From: DATKFM01 sp046154965
GTDB taxonomy: Bacteria; Pseudomonadota; Alphaproteobacteria; Dongiales; Dongiaceae
Length of the DNA stretch: 64,000 nucleotides
NCBI GenBank assembly: GCA_046154965.1
Contig: JBJXDY010000044.1
Span: forward strand, 1-64,000
Direction of reading: 5' to 3'
Shown: in pieces, positions 17,281 through 26,053 of the stretch
How the letters are laid out: each line of letters begins with the position of its first letter
How positions within the stretch are numbered: the stretch's first letter is position 1
The notes under the pieces: model-generated
What the model saw: only the letters and a program-made list of their open reading frames with translations
Told to the model about the DNA's origin: nothing
Database searches by the model: none
Position numbers and translations under genes: made by a program

Positions 17281-17356
17281 TGGCTCCCCGGGTTCGACTC
17301 GAACGAACGACCTAGCGGTTAACAGCCGCTTGCTCTACCGGCTGAGCTACCGGGGA
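17281..17356 (-). tRNA. tRNA-Asn (GTT)
   Basis: A 76-nt cloverleaf on the minus strand. The 7-bp acceptor stem is TCCCCGG/CCGGGGA, followed by G and an encoded CCA. The anticodon stem AGCGG/CCGCT closes over the loop CTGTTAA, giving anticodon GTT, and the T stem GTTCG/CGAAC closes over TTCGAGT. All stems pair. No integrase or duplicated 3' end was seen nearby, so it does not look like an occupied attachment site. Confidence 0.95.
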
Positions 17357-17460
17357 TCAGAGCCTGTGAATTGTCGGTGGCGGGGTATATCAAAAGACCC
17401 TGCCGGATGCAAAGCTTGTCCCGGACCCGCGCCTGCGGGCGATTCCCCGGCCTGACGGCC

Positions 17461-17640
17461 TTACCCCATAATCTTAACGATACAGGCGGACACGGGCAGG
17501 TAGTCGGAGTTCGGCAGGTGGAAGGCCCAGAGGAAATCATGGGTGGTGATGCGCCCCTGGATATACAGTTCCAGGAACATGCGGCTCACCGGGTGGAGCC
17601 GCTCGGGCAGGCAGATCAGCAGGGCTTCCGGGATCTCCAT
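17461..17640 (-). CDS. Small hypothetical protein
   Basis: A 59-aa frame starting at ATG 17640, with GGGGGAA immediately upstream as a ribosome binding site (short spacing). It has mixed hydrophobic character with no clear signal peptide and includes LPERLHPVSRMFLELYIQG. No family recognised. Size and location downstream of nothing else on this strand make it a modest-confidence gene. Confidence 0.4.
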   Translation of the reverse strand: MEIPEALLICLPERLHPVSRMFLELYIQGRITTHDFLWAFHLPNSDYLPVSACIVKIMG

Positions 17641-17860
17641 CGTTCCCCCGCGAGCGAACAGGCACAAAGCCCTGCTCAGACGCCGCAATCAAGCTAGTCC
17701 CGTTCGCGGCGCAAGTCCATTGACAGCATCGCGACCGGCTTACAAGTTGGCGCCGCCATAGCCGCAGCGGCGCGTCGCCCGCTGCGGCGGCGCAATCCAG
17801 CACCGCCGGGATTCTCCGCCGGCGCCTTCTTGAGAGCAGGGATCGGACAGCAGGGACAGC

Positions 17861-18598
17861 ATGCGTGCGGTCATCTTGAGCGCCGGTCAGGGATCGCGCC
17901 TGCTGCCGTTGACGGCCGACAGGCCGAAATGCCTATTGCCGCTGAAGTCGCGGACCCTGCTGCAGTGGCAGGTGGAGACGCTGGCCGCCGGCGGCGTCAC
18001 CGAGATCGCCGTGGTCGTCGGCTTCCGCGCCGCCATGGTGGAGGAGCATCTGGCGGCGCTGCGGCGCGACGGCCTGGCGCTGCGCACGATCCTCAATCCG
18101 TTTTTCAACGTCGCCGACAATCTCGGCAGCTGCTGGCTGGCGCGCGGCGAGATGGGCGGCGATTTCCTGATCGTGAACGGCGACACGATTTTCGAGCCCG
18201 CGGTGCTGCAGCGGCTGCTGGCGAGTCCTGCCGCGCCGATCACCGTCACCATCGACCGCAAGGACAGCTACGACGCCGACGATATGAAAGTTCAGGTGCA
18301 GGGCACGCGCCTGCTGGATATCGGCAAGACCCTGCCGCATGATCTGGTGAACGGCGAGTCCATCGGCATGCTGCTGTTCCGCGGCACGGGGCCGCGCCTG
18401 TTCTGCGACGCGGTCGACCGCGCCATGCGCCAGCCCGAGGGATTGAAATGGTGGTACCTGAAGGTGATCGCGCAGATCGCGAAATCGCATGAAGTGCAGA
18501 CGGCGCTGATCCAGGGATTGAGCTGGGGCGAGGTGGATTATCCCGCCGACCTCATCCGCGCCGAGCGGCTGGCGGAAGCGTGGGAGAAGCGAGCGTAG
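17861..18598 (+). CDS. Sugar/alcohol-phosphate nucleotidyltransferase, LicC/IPCT-like
   Basis: A 245-aa NTP_transferase enzyme. The N-terminal signature AVILSAGQGSRLLPLTADRPK (about 3-23, quoted in part) binds the nucleotide, and the metal-binding Asp lies in IVNGDTIFEP (about 108). The length and pattern resemble phosphocholine or inositol-1-phosphate cytidylyltransferases more than long glucose-1-phosphate enzymes. Within a sphingolipid locus it could activate a head-group alcohol phosphate as a CDP derivative; this is inference. It starts at ATG 17861 and is convergent with the next nucleotidyltransferase, separated by a repeat-filled gap (18599-18855). Confidence 0.8.
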   Translation: MRAVILSAGQGSRLLPLTADRPKCLLPLKSRTLLQWQVETLAAGGVTEIAVVVGFRAAMVEEHLAALRRDGLALRTILNPFFNVADNLGSCWLARGEMGGDFLIVNGDTIFEPAVLQRLLASPAAPITVTIDRKDSYDADDMKVQVQGTRLLDIGKTLPHDLVNGESIGMLLFRGTGPRLFCDAVDRAMRQPEGLKWWYLKVIAQIAKSHEVQTALIQGLSWGEVDYPADLIRAERLAEAWEKRA

Positions 18599-18612
18599 CA
18601 TCCCCGGTCTGT

Positions 18613-18660
18613 CCCCTCTGCCCTGCAAGCAGGGGAGAGGGAGCGTCGCGCTTGCGACGC
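18613..18660. repeat. Two adjacent palindromes in the 18599-18855 gap
   Basis: The first hairpin is CCCCTCTGCCCTGC-AA-GCAGGGGAGAGGG (18613-18641), related to the element at 7653-7679. The second, GCGTCGC-GCTT-GCGACGC (18643-18660), follows directly. They lie downstream of the LicC-like gene and could act as its terminator, but their recurrence marks them as mobile intergenic repeats. Confidence 0.7.
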
Positions 18661-18781
18661 GGGTGAAGGGTCGGGCGCACGGGCGCAGGGTGCAGTTCCT
18701 CGGAGATTGGGAGCAAAGCTCCGATCTGTTGGTTCCGCTTCGATTTGCGTGTGATCGGAGGCGTCGGCGCCGGCCCTCACC

Positions 18782-18843
18782 CCACAACATTCGCTGGACG
18801 CGAATGTTGTGGCCTTCTCCCGCTTTGCGGGCGAGGGGAAAGG
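18782..18843. repeat. Perfect 13-bp hairpin plus a second stem-loop
   Basis: CCACAACATTCGC (18782-18794) and GCGAATGTTGTGG (18800-18812) pair perfectly over TGGAC. A weaker stem CTCCCGC-TTT-GCGGGCGAG follows at 18817-18834. With 18613-18660 this makes a mosaic of four palindromes between two convergent genes. Confidence 0.7.
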
Positions 18844-18855
18844 CTTTGTCGAAGT

Positions 18856-19662
18856 TTATATTCTTGTTGCGTTCCTCTTCGCCAGAATGTCCTCCGCCAG
18901 TTTCAGATCCTCCGGCTTGTCGACATCGATTGCCGCTTCGGCGAAGGGCATGTCGGCGGCGGCGATCTTGATGCCGACGATCGCCGACAGGCGGGCCAGG
19001 GCATCGGCGAGGGTCAATCGCCCGAGGGCGAAGCGGATCAATGTCACGGGCCCGATGGCGGCGACCATGCGCCAGGGTTTCTTGCGATGGGCTTCCAGCG
19101 TCGACCAGAACTGGATGAGGCCGGCGACCGCCGGGCCGCGGAACAGGAACAGATTGCAGCCGCTATAGCCGTCATCGCGGAAGCGGTAGAAGGTGCGGAT
19201 CGACTCCGGCTGCTGCTCCCGGATGACGCTGGCGCGCGCCAGGCCCACCGTCGCGTCGGCATCGACCGGCGCGGCGCGGCAGAAATGCTCGACCATCGCC
19301 GGCGTCAGCAGCGGATGATCCGAGGTCGTGATCAGCAGCGGCCAGGCGATGTCCTTGCTCTCAAGCGCGCGGCGCACGCTGGCGCTGGGGCTCGCGGCCG
19401 CCGGGATGAACAAAATGTCGGCGCCGGCGAGAGTCTGCCGGGTTGCCGCATCGGCGCCCGCCAGGAGATCGGGATCGCCGCAGACCAGGATACGCTCCAT
19501 GCCGGCGGCGCGCAGCGTCTCGATCACGCGGCGGATCATCGGCTGGCCGCCGACCGGCACCAGGGCCTTATGTTTTATGCCGGCGTAGCGCGCGACGGGA
19601 TCGTCCGGCCCGCGGCTTCCCGCCAGGAGCAGCGCGCAATTGGGCCGCGCCGCCGAAGTCAC
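18856..19662 (-). CDS. MobA-like NTP transferase
   Basis: A 268-aa NTP_transf_3-type nucleotidyltransferase. The N-terminus CALLLAGSRG...KALVPVGGQPMI is the nucleotide-binding region, and TTSDHPLL holds the metal-binding Asp. The GTG start at 19662 overlaps the stop of the upstream N-acyltransferase by 4 bp (GTGA) and is preceded by AAGGA, so it is the last gene of the hydroxylase / N-acyltransferase / NTP-transferase operon. This placement suggests activation of a sphingolipid head-group component rather than molybdopterin chemistry. The substrate is unknown. Confidence 0.8.
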   Translation of the reverse strand: MTSAARPNCALLLAGSRGPDDPVARYAGIKHKALVPVGGQPMIRRVIETLRAAGMERILVCGDPDLLAGADAATRQTLAGADILFIPAAASPSASVRRALESKDIAWPLLITTSDHPLLTPAMVEHFCRAAPVDADATVGLARASVIREQQPESIRTFYRFRDDGYSGCNLFLFRGPAVAGLIQFWSTLEAHRKKPWRMVAAIGPVTLIRFALGRLTLADALARLSAIVGIKIAAADMPFAEAAIDVDKPEDLKLAEDILAKRNATRI

Positions 19663-20840
19663 GGAATTTCCTTCTCGTACATCCGATAGGTCTTGCAGAT
19701 GCGGGCGCCGATGGATTCCAGGACGCGGCGCAGGGCCATGTTGTCTTCCAGCACCCAGCCCAGCTCGACCCGCTCGATGCCGCAGCGCTGCAGGCCGCCG
19801 CGCAAGGCATCGAAGATGGAGAACAGGGCCACGGCGCCGATCGGCGTGCCGTGATACTCCCGGCGCAGCCCCATGAGGGGCACCCGCGCCGTCTTCACGC
19901 CCGCGACCTTGAGCCGCCAGAGCATCTTGGCCCAGCCGAAGGGCAGCAGCCTGCCGTCCAGGCCGGCCACGGCTTCGCAGAGGTTCTGCAGGCACAGCGC
20001 CATGCAGATCGGCTTGCCGTCCAGCTCGGCGATCCAGAACAGCTCGGCATTGATCAGCGGCCGCAGGCCCTTGGACAGATGCGCCGCCTCCGCCTTGGTG
20101 AAGGGAATGAATTTCCAGTTCTCCGACCAGGCGTCGTTGAATATCTCGATCAGCGCGTTCAGTTCGTCGCCATAGCGCTTCATATCGACGCGGCGGATGC
20201 GGAGGCGGCCGACCTCGCCGGCGCGGGACGAGAAATGCTTCACCGCCGCCGGAGCCTCCCGTGGAACGGGGAGGTCATAGGCGACGACGTCCTTGGCTTT
20301 GGCGAAACCGAGCGCGGCGAGATGGCGGCCGGCATAAGGCGGATGATAGGGCATGAACATCATGGGCAGGGCGTCGAAGCCGTCGACCATCACGCCGATC
20401 TCTTCATTGATGCTCAGGCTGAACGGCCCGAGCATCCGCCCCATGCCCTGCGCCTTTAGCCAGGCGGCGGCGGTCTCCAGCAGAGCCGCGAACACCGCGG
20501 GATCGTCCTCCCCGTCGATGTTGCCGAAATGGCCGAGACTGGCGCCGTGGCGCTCCAGCGAGAGGCGGTCGACTTGGGCGCTGATGCGGCCGACGGGCCG
20601 GCTGCCTTTGTAGGCCAGCCAGTACTCGCCGCGGGCATGCTGATAGAACGGATTTTTGTCCTGGCGCAGCGCGTCCAACCGTTCCAGCACCAGCGGCGCG
20701 ACATAGCCGGGATGGCCGCGATAGATCAGCCCGGGCAGCCCGATGAATCGGCGCAGCGCGGCGGCGTTGCGCACGGGTTCGACGCGGATGGGCGACAGAT
20801 CGGCAGCGGCCGCGGCCGGAGCCGCGGTCACGATGTTCAT
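19659..20840 (-). CDS. GNAT-like N-acyltransferase, candidate bacterial ceramide synthase (bCerS)
   Basis: A 393-aa GNAT-fold acyltransferase, longer than ordinary acetyltransferases. The N-terminal half shows LPGLIYRGHPGYVAPL and DKNPFYQHARGEYWLAY, and the C-terminal GNAT half ends in ELGWVLEDNMALRRVLESIG, the acyl-CoA-binding region. Proteins of this type in Caulobacter (bCerS) N-acylate 3-oxosphinganine. Serine palmitoyltransferase, the carrier protein and a CerR-like reductase at 30272-32822 make the assignment strong by context. The ATG at 20840 overlaps the fatty-acid hydroxylase stop by 4 bp (ATGA), and its own stop overlaps the next gene by 4 bp. Confidence 0.78.
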   Translation of the reverse strand: MNIVTAAPAAAAADLSPIRVEPVRNAAALRRFIGLPGLIYRGHPGYVAPLVLERLDALRQDKNPFYQHARGEYWLAYKGSRPVGRISAQVDRLSLERHGASLGHFGNIDGEDDPAVFAALLETAAAWLKAQGMGRMLGPFSLSINEEIGVMVDGFDALPMMFMPYHPPYAGRHLAALGFAKAKDVVAYDLPVPREAPAAVKHFSSRAGEVGRLRIRRVDMKRYGDELNALIEIFNDAWSENWKFIPFTKAEAAHLSKGLRPLINAELFWIAELDGKPICMALCLQNLCEAVAGLDGRLLPFGWAKMLWRLKVAGVKTARVPLMGLRREYHGTPIGAVALFSIFDALRGGLQRCGIERVELGWVLEDNMALRRVLESIGARICKTYRMYEKEIP

Positions 20841-21670
20841 GATCCCGCCGTTGCGGTGCCGGTATCGGCGGCCATTTCCTCGCCTACGGCGCGCTCCTTG
20901 CCGAAGGGCCGCGGGCTGCCGTCGCGGCGAACGCCGCCGGAGAGTTCCTGAACCCAGGGATACTTCTCCGCCATCTCCGCCGTGTAGCCGATGTTGAACA
21001 CGGTGGCGCTGCGGCCGACGTCCCTGGCCTTGGCGTAGTAGGTGCCGAGCAGGCGGTCCCAGAAGTAACTCGTGATGCCGAAATTGCCCTGCTCGTTGTG
21101 GAAATGGTGGGCGAGATGCAGGCGCTTCACGCGCTGCATGTACTTCGATTTCGGCGTCGTGTTCAGATGCTGCACGCAGTGGGCGAATTCGTAGAAGCAG
21201 GTGGTCAGCAGGCCGGTGGCGAAGGCGATGGCGCCGCCGGCCGGTCCGGCGACGACCCAGCCGACGGCGATGGTGATGATCGCAATCGTCGGCAGCGTGG
21301 TGTAAAGCGCGCCGAACAGCACGCGAAGATCGTTCGGATCCTGATGATGGTCGAAGTGGATGCGCTTCCATACCGCCGCGGTCCAGCGCGATTTGTAGAG
21401 ATACTGGCCATGCAGCACGAAGCGGTGGATCAGATACCAGGCCATGGGATAGACGGCGATGGCCAATAGCACGGCAATCCCCAGACCCGGTATCGACGCG
21501 CCCGGCAGCAGATAGACGGTCACACCCAGGCTGATCAGCGCGAGCAGAACGTAGGCATGCACCGTCGGATAGGCGGCGAACGCCCGGATCAGGTCGTTCA
21601 TATCCATCCGGCCGAGGTTATGGGTGCGGGACTTCCACAATGTGACCAAGGAATTCTCCGTGGCGGTCAT
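20837..21670 (-). CDS. Fatty acid hydroxylase-superfamily di-iron protein
   Basis: A 277-aa membrane protein of the sterol-desaturase / fatty-acid-hydroxylase family. Several TM segments surround the His clusters that ligate two irons: HRFVLH (82-87), HFDHH (105-109), HCVQH (164-168) and HLAHH (185-189). In the operon with the ceramide synthase candidate it probably hydroxylates the acyl chain or long-chain base of a sphingolipid. The start at 21670 lacks a clear ribosome binding site; Met22 or Met24 are alternatives. It follows the lptG-like gene on the same strand after 192 bp. Confidence 0.85.
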   Translation of the reverse strand: MTATENSLVTLWKSRTHNLGRMDMNDLIRAFAAYPTVHAYVLLALISLGVTVYLLPGASIPGLGIAVLLAIAVYPMAWYLIHRFVLHGQYLYKSRWTAAVWKRIHFDHHQDPNDLRVLFGALYTTLPTIAIITIAVGWVVAGPAGGAIAFATGLLTTCFYEFAHCVQHLNTTPKSKYMQRVKRLHLAHHFHNEQGNFGITSYFWDRLLGTYYAKARDVGRSATVFNIGYTAEMAEKYPWVQELSGGVRRDGSPRPFGKERAVGEEMAADTGTATAGS

Positions 21671-21862
21671 GGGCCAAAAGGCGCCGAATCGACGGCCGCA
21701 GGGAATGTAGTATCCCCAATGTCCTTTCGCAACCCGGGCCGCCCGGAATAATCCAGGCCGCGCAAAGGGTTGCAGCCACGACAGATGGCCGCAGCCGGTG
21801 AACCCTCGACTGTCAGGGCGAGATGACGAGGCGACGGTCGCGTCGCGATAATTGCGCGGGAC

Positions 21863-22936
21863 TCAGTAGCCTTCGACCCGCAGGAGCCAGAAAGTGCCGA
21901 GCGCCGCGAACAGTACCGGCGGTGCCCAGGCGGCGATCAGCGGGGCCAGGGCGCCCGTCTCGCCGAGGGTCAGCATGAGGCCCTGGCAGACGAAATAGAG
22001 GAAGCCAAGCGCGACGCCCAGCGCCAGGCCGGTCGCCATGCCGCCCTGCCGCTGCAGGCCCTGGGCCACCGGCGCTGCCAGCAGGATCATCACCAGCAGC
22101 GAGAACGGCAGCGTCAGCTTGTGATTCATCCAGGTCTCGTAGAAGTAAACCGAGCGGGCGCCGACATTGGGCTTGAGGATGAATTGCGTAAGGTCGCGGA
22201 AGGAGAGCGTGGCGGGATCGGTGGCGAGGTTGGCGAAATGCGCGGGAGTCAGCAAGGTCTCCCACGGCAGCCGCGCGGCGTAGATCGCTTCCGTGTTCTG
22301 CTGCTCCCGCATATCGAAGCGCCAGGTATCGAAGAACGTCCACTTGCCGTCCTGATGGACCGCCTTCTGGGCGGTGATCTGCTGGGTCAGGATGCCGTTG
22401 TCGTTGCGTTCGAATATCCGCATGTTGGTCAAGACGTGGCCTTCCTCGGAGACTCCCTTGACGCCGACGAGGACCTGGCCGTCGCGCAGCCAGATCGGCG
22501 CGGAGTTTTCCGTCGGCGCGTTGGGCGCCGCATCCCAGGTCGCCAGCCGGTCCGTGGCCCAGGGAACGAGCTGGTCGTTCACGATGAAGTAGATGGCGCC
22601 GACGAGCATCGCGATGGGAACGAAGGCGACGAGCAGCTTGTAGAAGGAGAAGCCGCCGGCCTTGAGCGCGATGATCTCATTGCCCCGCACCAGGCGCGCC
22701 AGGCAGAGCAGGGCGGCCATGAGCACCGCGAACGGCAGCATCAGATTGACGAGCTGCGGCAGCCGCAGGACGGCATAGGTGGCAAGGGCGGAGAGGTTGT
22801 TGCCGTGTCGCGCCGTGATGTCGTCGGCATTGTTGAGCAGATCGAGGACCTGCAGCATGGCGACGAAACCGATGAGAATCGGCAGTAAATGCACGATGAA
22901 CAGGCGCGACACGTAGCGGACAACGGTATAGCTCAT
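21863..22936 (-). CDS. LptG-like permease (YjgP/YjgQ family)
   Basis: A 357-aa inner-membrane protein with six TM helices and a periplasmic beta-jellyroll domain between TM3 and TM4, the LptF/LptG architecture. Conserved patches include NADDITARHG, LMAALLCLARLVRGNEIIALKAGG (quoted in part) and the C-terminal PVAQGLQRQGG. LptG pairs with LptF to extract LPS from the inner membrane. Here the pair lies inside a sphingolipid locus rather than beside lptD/surA, so it may be the main LPS exporter or a paralogue exporting anionic sphingolipid. The ATG at 22936 overlaps the lptF-like stop by 4 bp. Confidence 0.85.
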   Translation of the reverse strand: MSYTVVRYVSRLFIVHLLPILIGFVAMLQVLDLLNNADDITARHGNNLSALATYAVLRLPQLVNLMLPFAVLMAALLCLARLVRGNEIIALKAGGFSFYKLLVAFVPIAMLVGAIYFIVNDQLVPWATDRLATWDAAPNAPTENSAPIWLRDGQVLVGVKGVSEEGHVLTNMRIFERNDNGILTQQITAQKAVHQDGKWTFFDTWRFDMREQQNTEAIYAARLPWETLLTPAHFANLATDPATLSFRDLTQFILKPNVGARSVYFYETWMNHKLTLPFSLLVMILLAAPVAQGLQRQGGMATGLALGVALGFLYFVCQGLMLTLGETGALAPLIAAWAPPVLFAALGTFWLLRVEGY

Positions 22937-24120
22937 GCGGGCGCTCTCCCGACAAGCAGCCGGCGCGTCCACTCGCCCATCTCGCCGATACGGTCGATCA
23001 GCGCGGTGACCGGGTTGTAGCCGGGCCGGGTTGCCGATGTATGGAAGGCCCAGATGCTGATGGCGACAAAGCAGAAGAAGGGAACCCACATCGCGATGGC
23101 GGCGGGAACCACGCCGTTGTCCGCGAGGCTTTCGGCGAACTGCAGCAGGTGATGATAGAACAGCAGCAGGATCAGGCCGACCACCAGACCGACCGACCGG
23201 CGGGCGCGGCGGCTGCCGATACCCAAGGGCATCGCCAGCAACGGCAGGAAAAGCACAGACGCGATTCGGACGAGGCGGCTGTGGATTTCGGCCTCGATCT
23301 TCGCGCGGGTCAGGCCGACCGGCGGCGTTGCCCGCTGGTCCCAGAGTTCGGTCAGCGTCAACTCGCGTTCCCGCTGCCCGCGCTCCCGGAACACCGACGT
23401 GCCTAACGCTTCTTCCAGCGGCACGTCGAACTGGTCGAAGGACAGCACGGTGGATTTCTTGCCGTCAGGCGAGGTCTGGATCCAGATGCCTTTCTGCAGG
23501 CGCAGGATCAGGTCCATGCCGGTGCGTTCGCGATACAGCTTTCCAGTTTCGGCCGTCGTCGTCGTCGTGCTGCCGTCGGACTTCTCATTGTAGAGGAAGA
23601 TGCCGTTGAGCTGTCGGCCGCCGTCGGACAGGCCCTCCACCATGATCGTCATGTCGCCGAGGCCGGTGAAGAAGGTGCCGCGCTCCAAGGCCGTATTCCA
23701 GGCCGTGTGGGTTACGGTGTAGACCAGCGCCTGGTAGGCGTAGCGGGTGTAGGGCTGCAGATAGCCGATGACGATGGCGCTACAGATCGTCAGCGCAATC
23801 GCCAGCCCCATCAGCGGCACCAGCATGCGGCGCAGGCCGACGCCCATGGCATGAATGGCGTCGAGCTCGCTGTCGCCGCTCATGCGCATGATCGCGACGA
23901 GTATGCCGACAAAAAAGGCGGCGGGAATGGCGATGCCCAGATAGTGCGGGATGAGGTTGGCCAGCATCTTCAGGATGAGGAAGAAGGGACCGCCCTTATT
24001 GACCACCAGATCCAACAGCCGAACCATTCGTTCCAGCAGAAGGGCAACCAGTGCCACGGCGATGCAGCCGGCCAGCGGCCACATGGTCTTTGCCAGGATG
24101 TAGCGGTCGAGGGTTTTCAT
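22933..24120 (-). CDS. LptF-like permease (YjgP/YjgQ family)
   Basis: A 395-aa LptF/LptG-family permease: N-terminal TDRYI-type start (MKTLDRYILAKTMWPL), three TM helices, a large periplasmic domain, and three TM helices ending in a basic tail. The motif MRMSGDSELDAIHAMG after TM3 is characteristic of LptF/LptG. It begins at ATG 24120, overlapping the HIT-gene stop (ATGA), and ends overlapping the LptG-like start, so HIT-lptF-lptG are strictly coupled. Function is lipid extraction for transport to the outer membrane, with the cargo open (LPS or sphingolipid). Confidence 0.85.
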   Translation of the reverse strand: MKTLDRYILAKTMWPLAGCIAVALVALLLERMVRLLDLVVNKGGPFFLILKMLANLIPHYLGIAIPAAFFVGILVAIMRMSGDSELDAIHAMGVGLRRMLVPLMGLAIALTICSAIVIGYLQPYTRYAYQALVYTVTHTAWNTALERGTFFTGLGDMTIMVEGLSDGGRQLNGIFLYNEKSDGSTTTTTAETGKLYRERTGMDLILRLQKGIWIQTSPDGKKSTVLSFDQFDVPLEEALGTSVFRERGQRERELTLTELWDQRATPPVGLTRAKIEAEIHSRLVRIASVLFLPLLAMPLGIGSRRARRSVGLVVGLILLLFYHHLLQFAESLADNGVVPAAIAMWVPFFCFVAISIWAFHTSATRPGYNPVTALIDRIGEMGEWTRRLLVGRAPA

Positions 24121-24563
24121 GCCCGGCGATGCCACGCGGCGCGGACGGTCTCTGCGATTCGCGCCAGGTCTGCGGCGGCCGGTTGTAGGAACTTGGTCAG
24201 GTCCGGCGTCCGTGGCCAGCCATGATCCGTCACCTCGATGCCGGCGATGGCGCGGCTTCCGGCATAGCGCGGGATGACATGAAAATGCACATGGGGATCG
24301 ACCATCATCAGCATCAGATAGTTGATCCGCTCATACTCTACCAGGGCTTTCAGATTGCGCTCGATATCGGGGATGACCTGCGCCAGCCCGGTGAACGCGG
24401 CCGGGGATAGATCGGAAAACGCCTGATCGTCGCCGCGATGGGCCAGGACCAGCGCGGCGGCCGTCACCTGTTGCGGCCGCAAGAGGACGAGCCAGCTTGG
24501 ATAGGCGTGAATCAATGTATCGGGATAGCCGAACTTAAGAATCGTTTCGTTCGCTGCGGTCAT
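24117..24563 (-). CDS. HIT-family hydrolase/transferase
   Basis: A 148-aa histidine-triad protein with the defining HVHFHV (91-96) followed by IPRY. The central His is the nucleotidylated residue in this family, which hydrolyses or transfers nucleoside monophosphates. It is translationally coupled to the lptF-like gene. In a locus containing several NTP and CDP transferases it may recycle or hydrolyse a CDP-linked intermediate, which is inference. Confidence 0.85.
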   Translation of the reverse strand: MTAANETILKFGYPDTLIHAYPSWLVLLRPQQVTAAALVLAHRGDDQAFSDLSPAAFTGLAQVIPDIERNLKALVEYERINYLMLMMVDPHVHFHVIPRYAGSRAIAGIEVTDHGWPRTPDLTKFLQPAAADLARIAETVRAAWHRRA

Positions 24564-24697
24564 CAGTTGGAAAACTTCCGGTTCTGCAAAGGAAAGGTTG
24601 CGGCCCGCGGCCGTCTACGCAAAATATAGTGGCCGGGGAATCGGGGCCGATCAACGGCTTTAGGGATCGCGGCAAGTCGGAATTTCCAGGGGGTGTC

Positions 24698-26053
24698 ATG
24701 AGCAGGGGCAAACAGCGCCTGATCCTGATGGTTGGCGTATCGAGTAAGGAACAGGAATGGCTGTCGCGGGTGGAAGGGGCGCGGTTCCGCTTCGAAGATC
24801 TGGGAGACTTCGCCGAGGCCGACGATCCTTTTCTCTGCCGGCCGAGCAAATTCGTTCGCGAGGCGGTGGCCGAAGCGCGGCGGCGCTTTCCGCATGCGGC
24901 CGGCGTCGTTGCGTTCGATGACTATCCCGCGAGTCTGCTGTCGCTGGCGGTCGCCAACCGGCTGAAGCTGCCGGGGGCCAGCCTGCAATCGGCGCTGACC
25001 GCGAGCCACAAGGTCTGGAGCCGGGTGTTTCAGCGCAAGGCCGCGGGGCAGAGTGTTCCCAGATTCCAGATCATCGATCCCAGCCGGGACTACCGGGCCG
25101 ACGACCTGAAACTGGCCTTTCCCTTCTGGCTGAAGCCGGTGAAGGGCGCGATGTCGTTCCTCGGACATCGAATCAATAATCTGGAGGAGTTCCGCGCGGC
25201 GCAGGAAAAGGCGCAACGCGAGCTGCCGCCCTATGCCCGGGCATTCAATGAAATGCTGGCGCTCAGTCCGGCGCCGATCAACGGACGCTATAGTGCGGTC
25301 AGCGGCAGCTGGCTGATCGCCGAGGAATTGATGAGCGGGCATCAATGCACGCTGGATGGGCTGATGGAGAACGGGCGGTTCCGTCTGCTGGGCATCGTCG
25401 ACGCCGTCCGCCTGCCGAACCGGGTCAGCTTTGCGCGCTTCGAACTGCCGAGCCGCTTGCCGCGGCGGGTGCAGCAGCAAATGGCCGATATCGCCGGGCG
25501 GGTCATGTTGCAGCTCGGCTATCGCCATGGCCTGTTCAATATGGAATTTTTCGCCGATCCGCGGGGCGGGGAGCCGAAGATCATCGAGGTCAATCCGCGG
25601 CTCAGCCCGCAATTCACCGATCTCTATGCCAATGTCAGCGGCCGATCGTTGTATCAGCATGTGGTGCATGCGGCGGCGGGCCTGCCGATACCGGCCGGCG
25701 CGGACAAGAGCGTGTTCACCTATTCCGCGAGCTGCGTGCTGCGGCGCGCCGACGACTGCCTGGTGCGGCGCGTGCCGTCGCAGCGCAGATTGCGGCAGGT
25801 GAAGAAGAAGATCCCGGGCACCGACGTGGTGCTGACCGCGGAGGAGGGCGACCGCCTGTCCGACCTGATGCAGGACAGCTACAGCTTCCGCTATGGCTGG
25901 ATCAATCTGGGGGCGACGTCACGGGCGGATCTGCGCCGCCGCTATCTGCGGGCGCTGAAGATGCTGAAGTTCGATTTCGTGCCCTTGCGCAATGGCGCCG
26001 AAGCCAAACCGGCGGCGAAGAACGGCCGGCGAAAACCGGGCAGCGCGGGTTAG
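24698..26053 (+). CDS. ATP-grasp domain protein
   Basis: A 451-aa ATP-grasp enzyme. After an N-terminal pre-ATP-grasp Rossmann-like part (about 1-110), the nucleotide-binding part shows FPFWLKPVKGAMSF (ATP-contact Lys) and the metal-binding block YRHGLFNMEFF...KIIEVNPRLSPQF, where the Glu and Asn ligate Mg. Such ligases join a carboxylate to an amine or other nucleophile through an acyl-phosphate. The start at 24698 follows CAGGGGG. It diverges from the HIT gene and its stop codon overlaps the convergent phosphoesterase stop. The substrate is unknown; amino-acylation of a lipid head group is one possibility. Confidence 0.8.
   Translation: MSRGKQRLILMVGVSSKEQEWLSRVEGARFRFEDLGDFAEADDPFLCRPSKFVREAVAEARRRFPHAAGVVAFDDYPASLLSLAVANRLKLPGASLQSALTASHKVWSRVFQRKAAGQSVPRFQIIDPSRDYRADDLKLAFPFWLKPVKGAMSFLGHRINNLEEFRAAQEKAQRELPPYARAFNEMLALSPAPINGRYSAVSGSWLIAEELMSGHQCTLDGLMENGRFRLLGIVDAVRLPNRVSFARFELPSRLPRRVQQQMADIAGRVMLQLGYRHGLFNMEFFADPRGGEPKIIEVNPRLSPQFTDLYANVSGRSLYQHVVHAAAGLPIPAGADKSVFTYSASCVLRRADDCLVRRVPSQRRLRQVKKKIPGTDVVLTAEEGDRLSDLMQDSYSFRYGWINLGATSRADLRRRYLRALKMLKFDFVPLRNGAEAKPAAKNGRRKPGSAG

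Noticed and set aside
17281..17356. tRNA-Asn as an integration site of a genomic island
   Set aside because: No integrase, no direct repeat of the tRNA 3' end and no break in gene style beside it.
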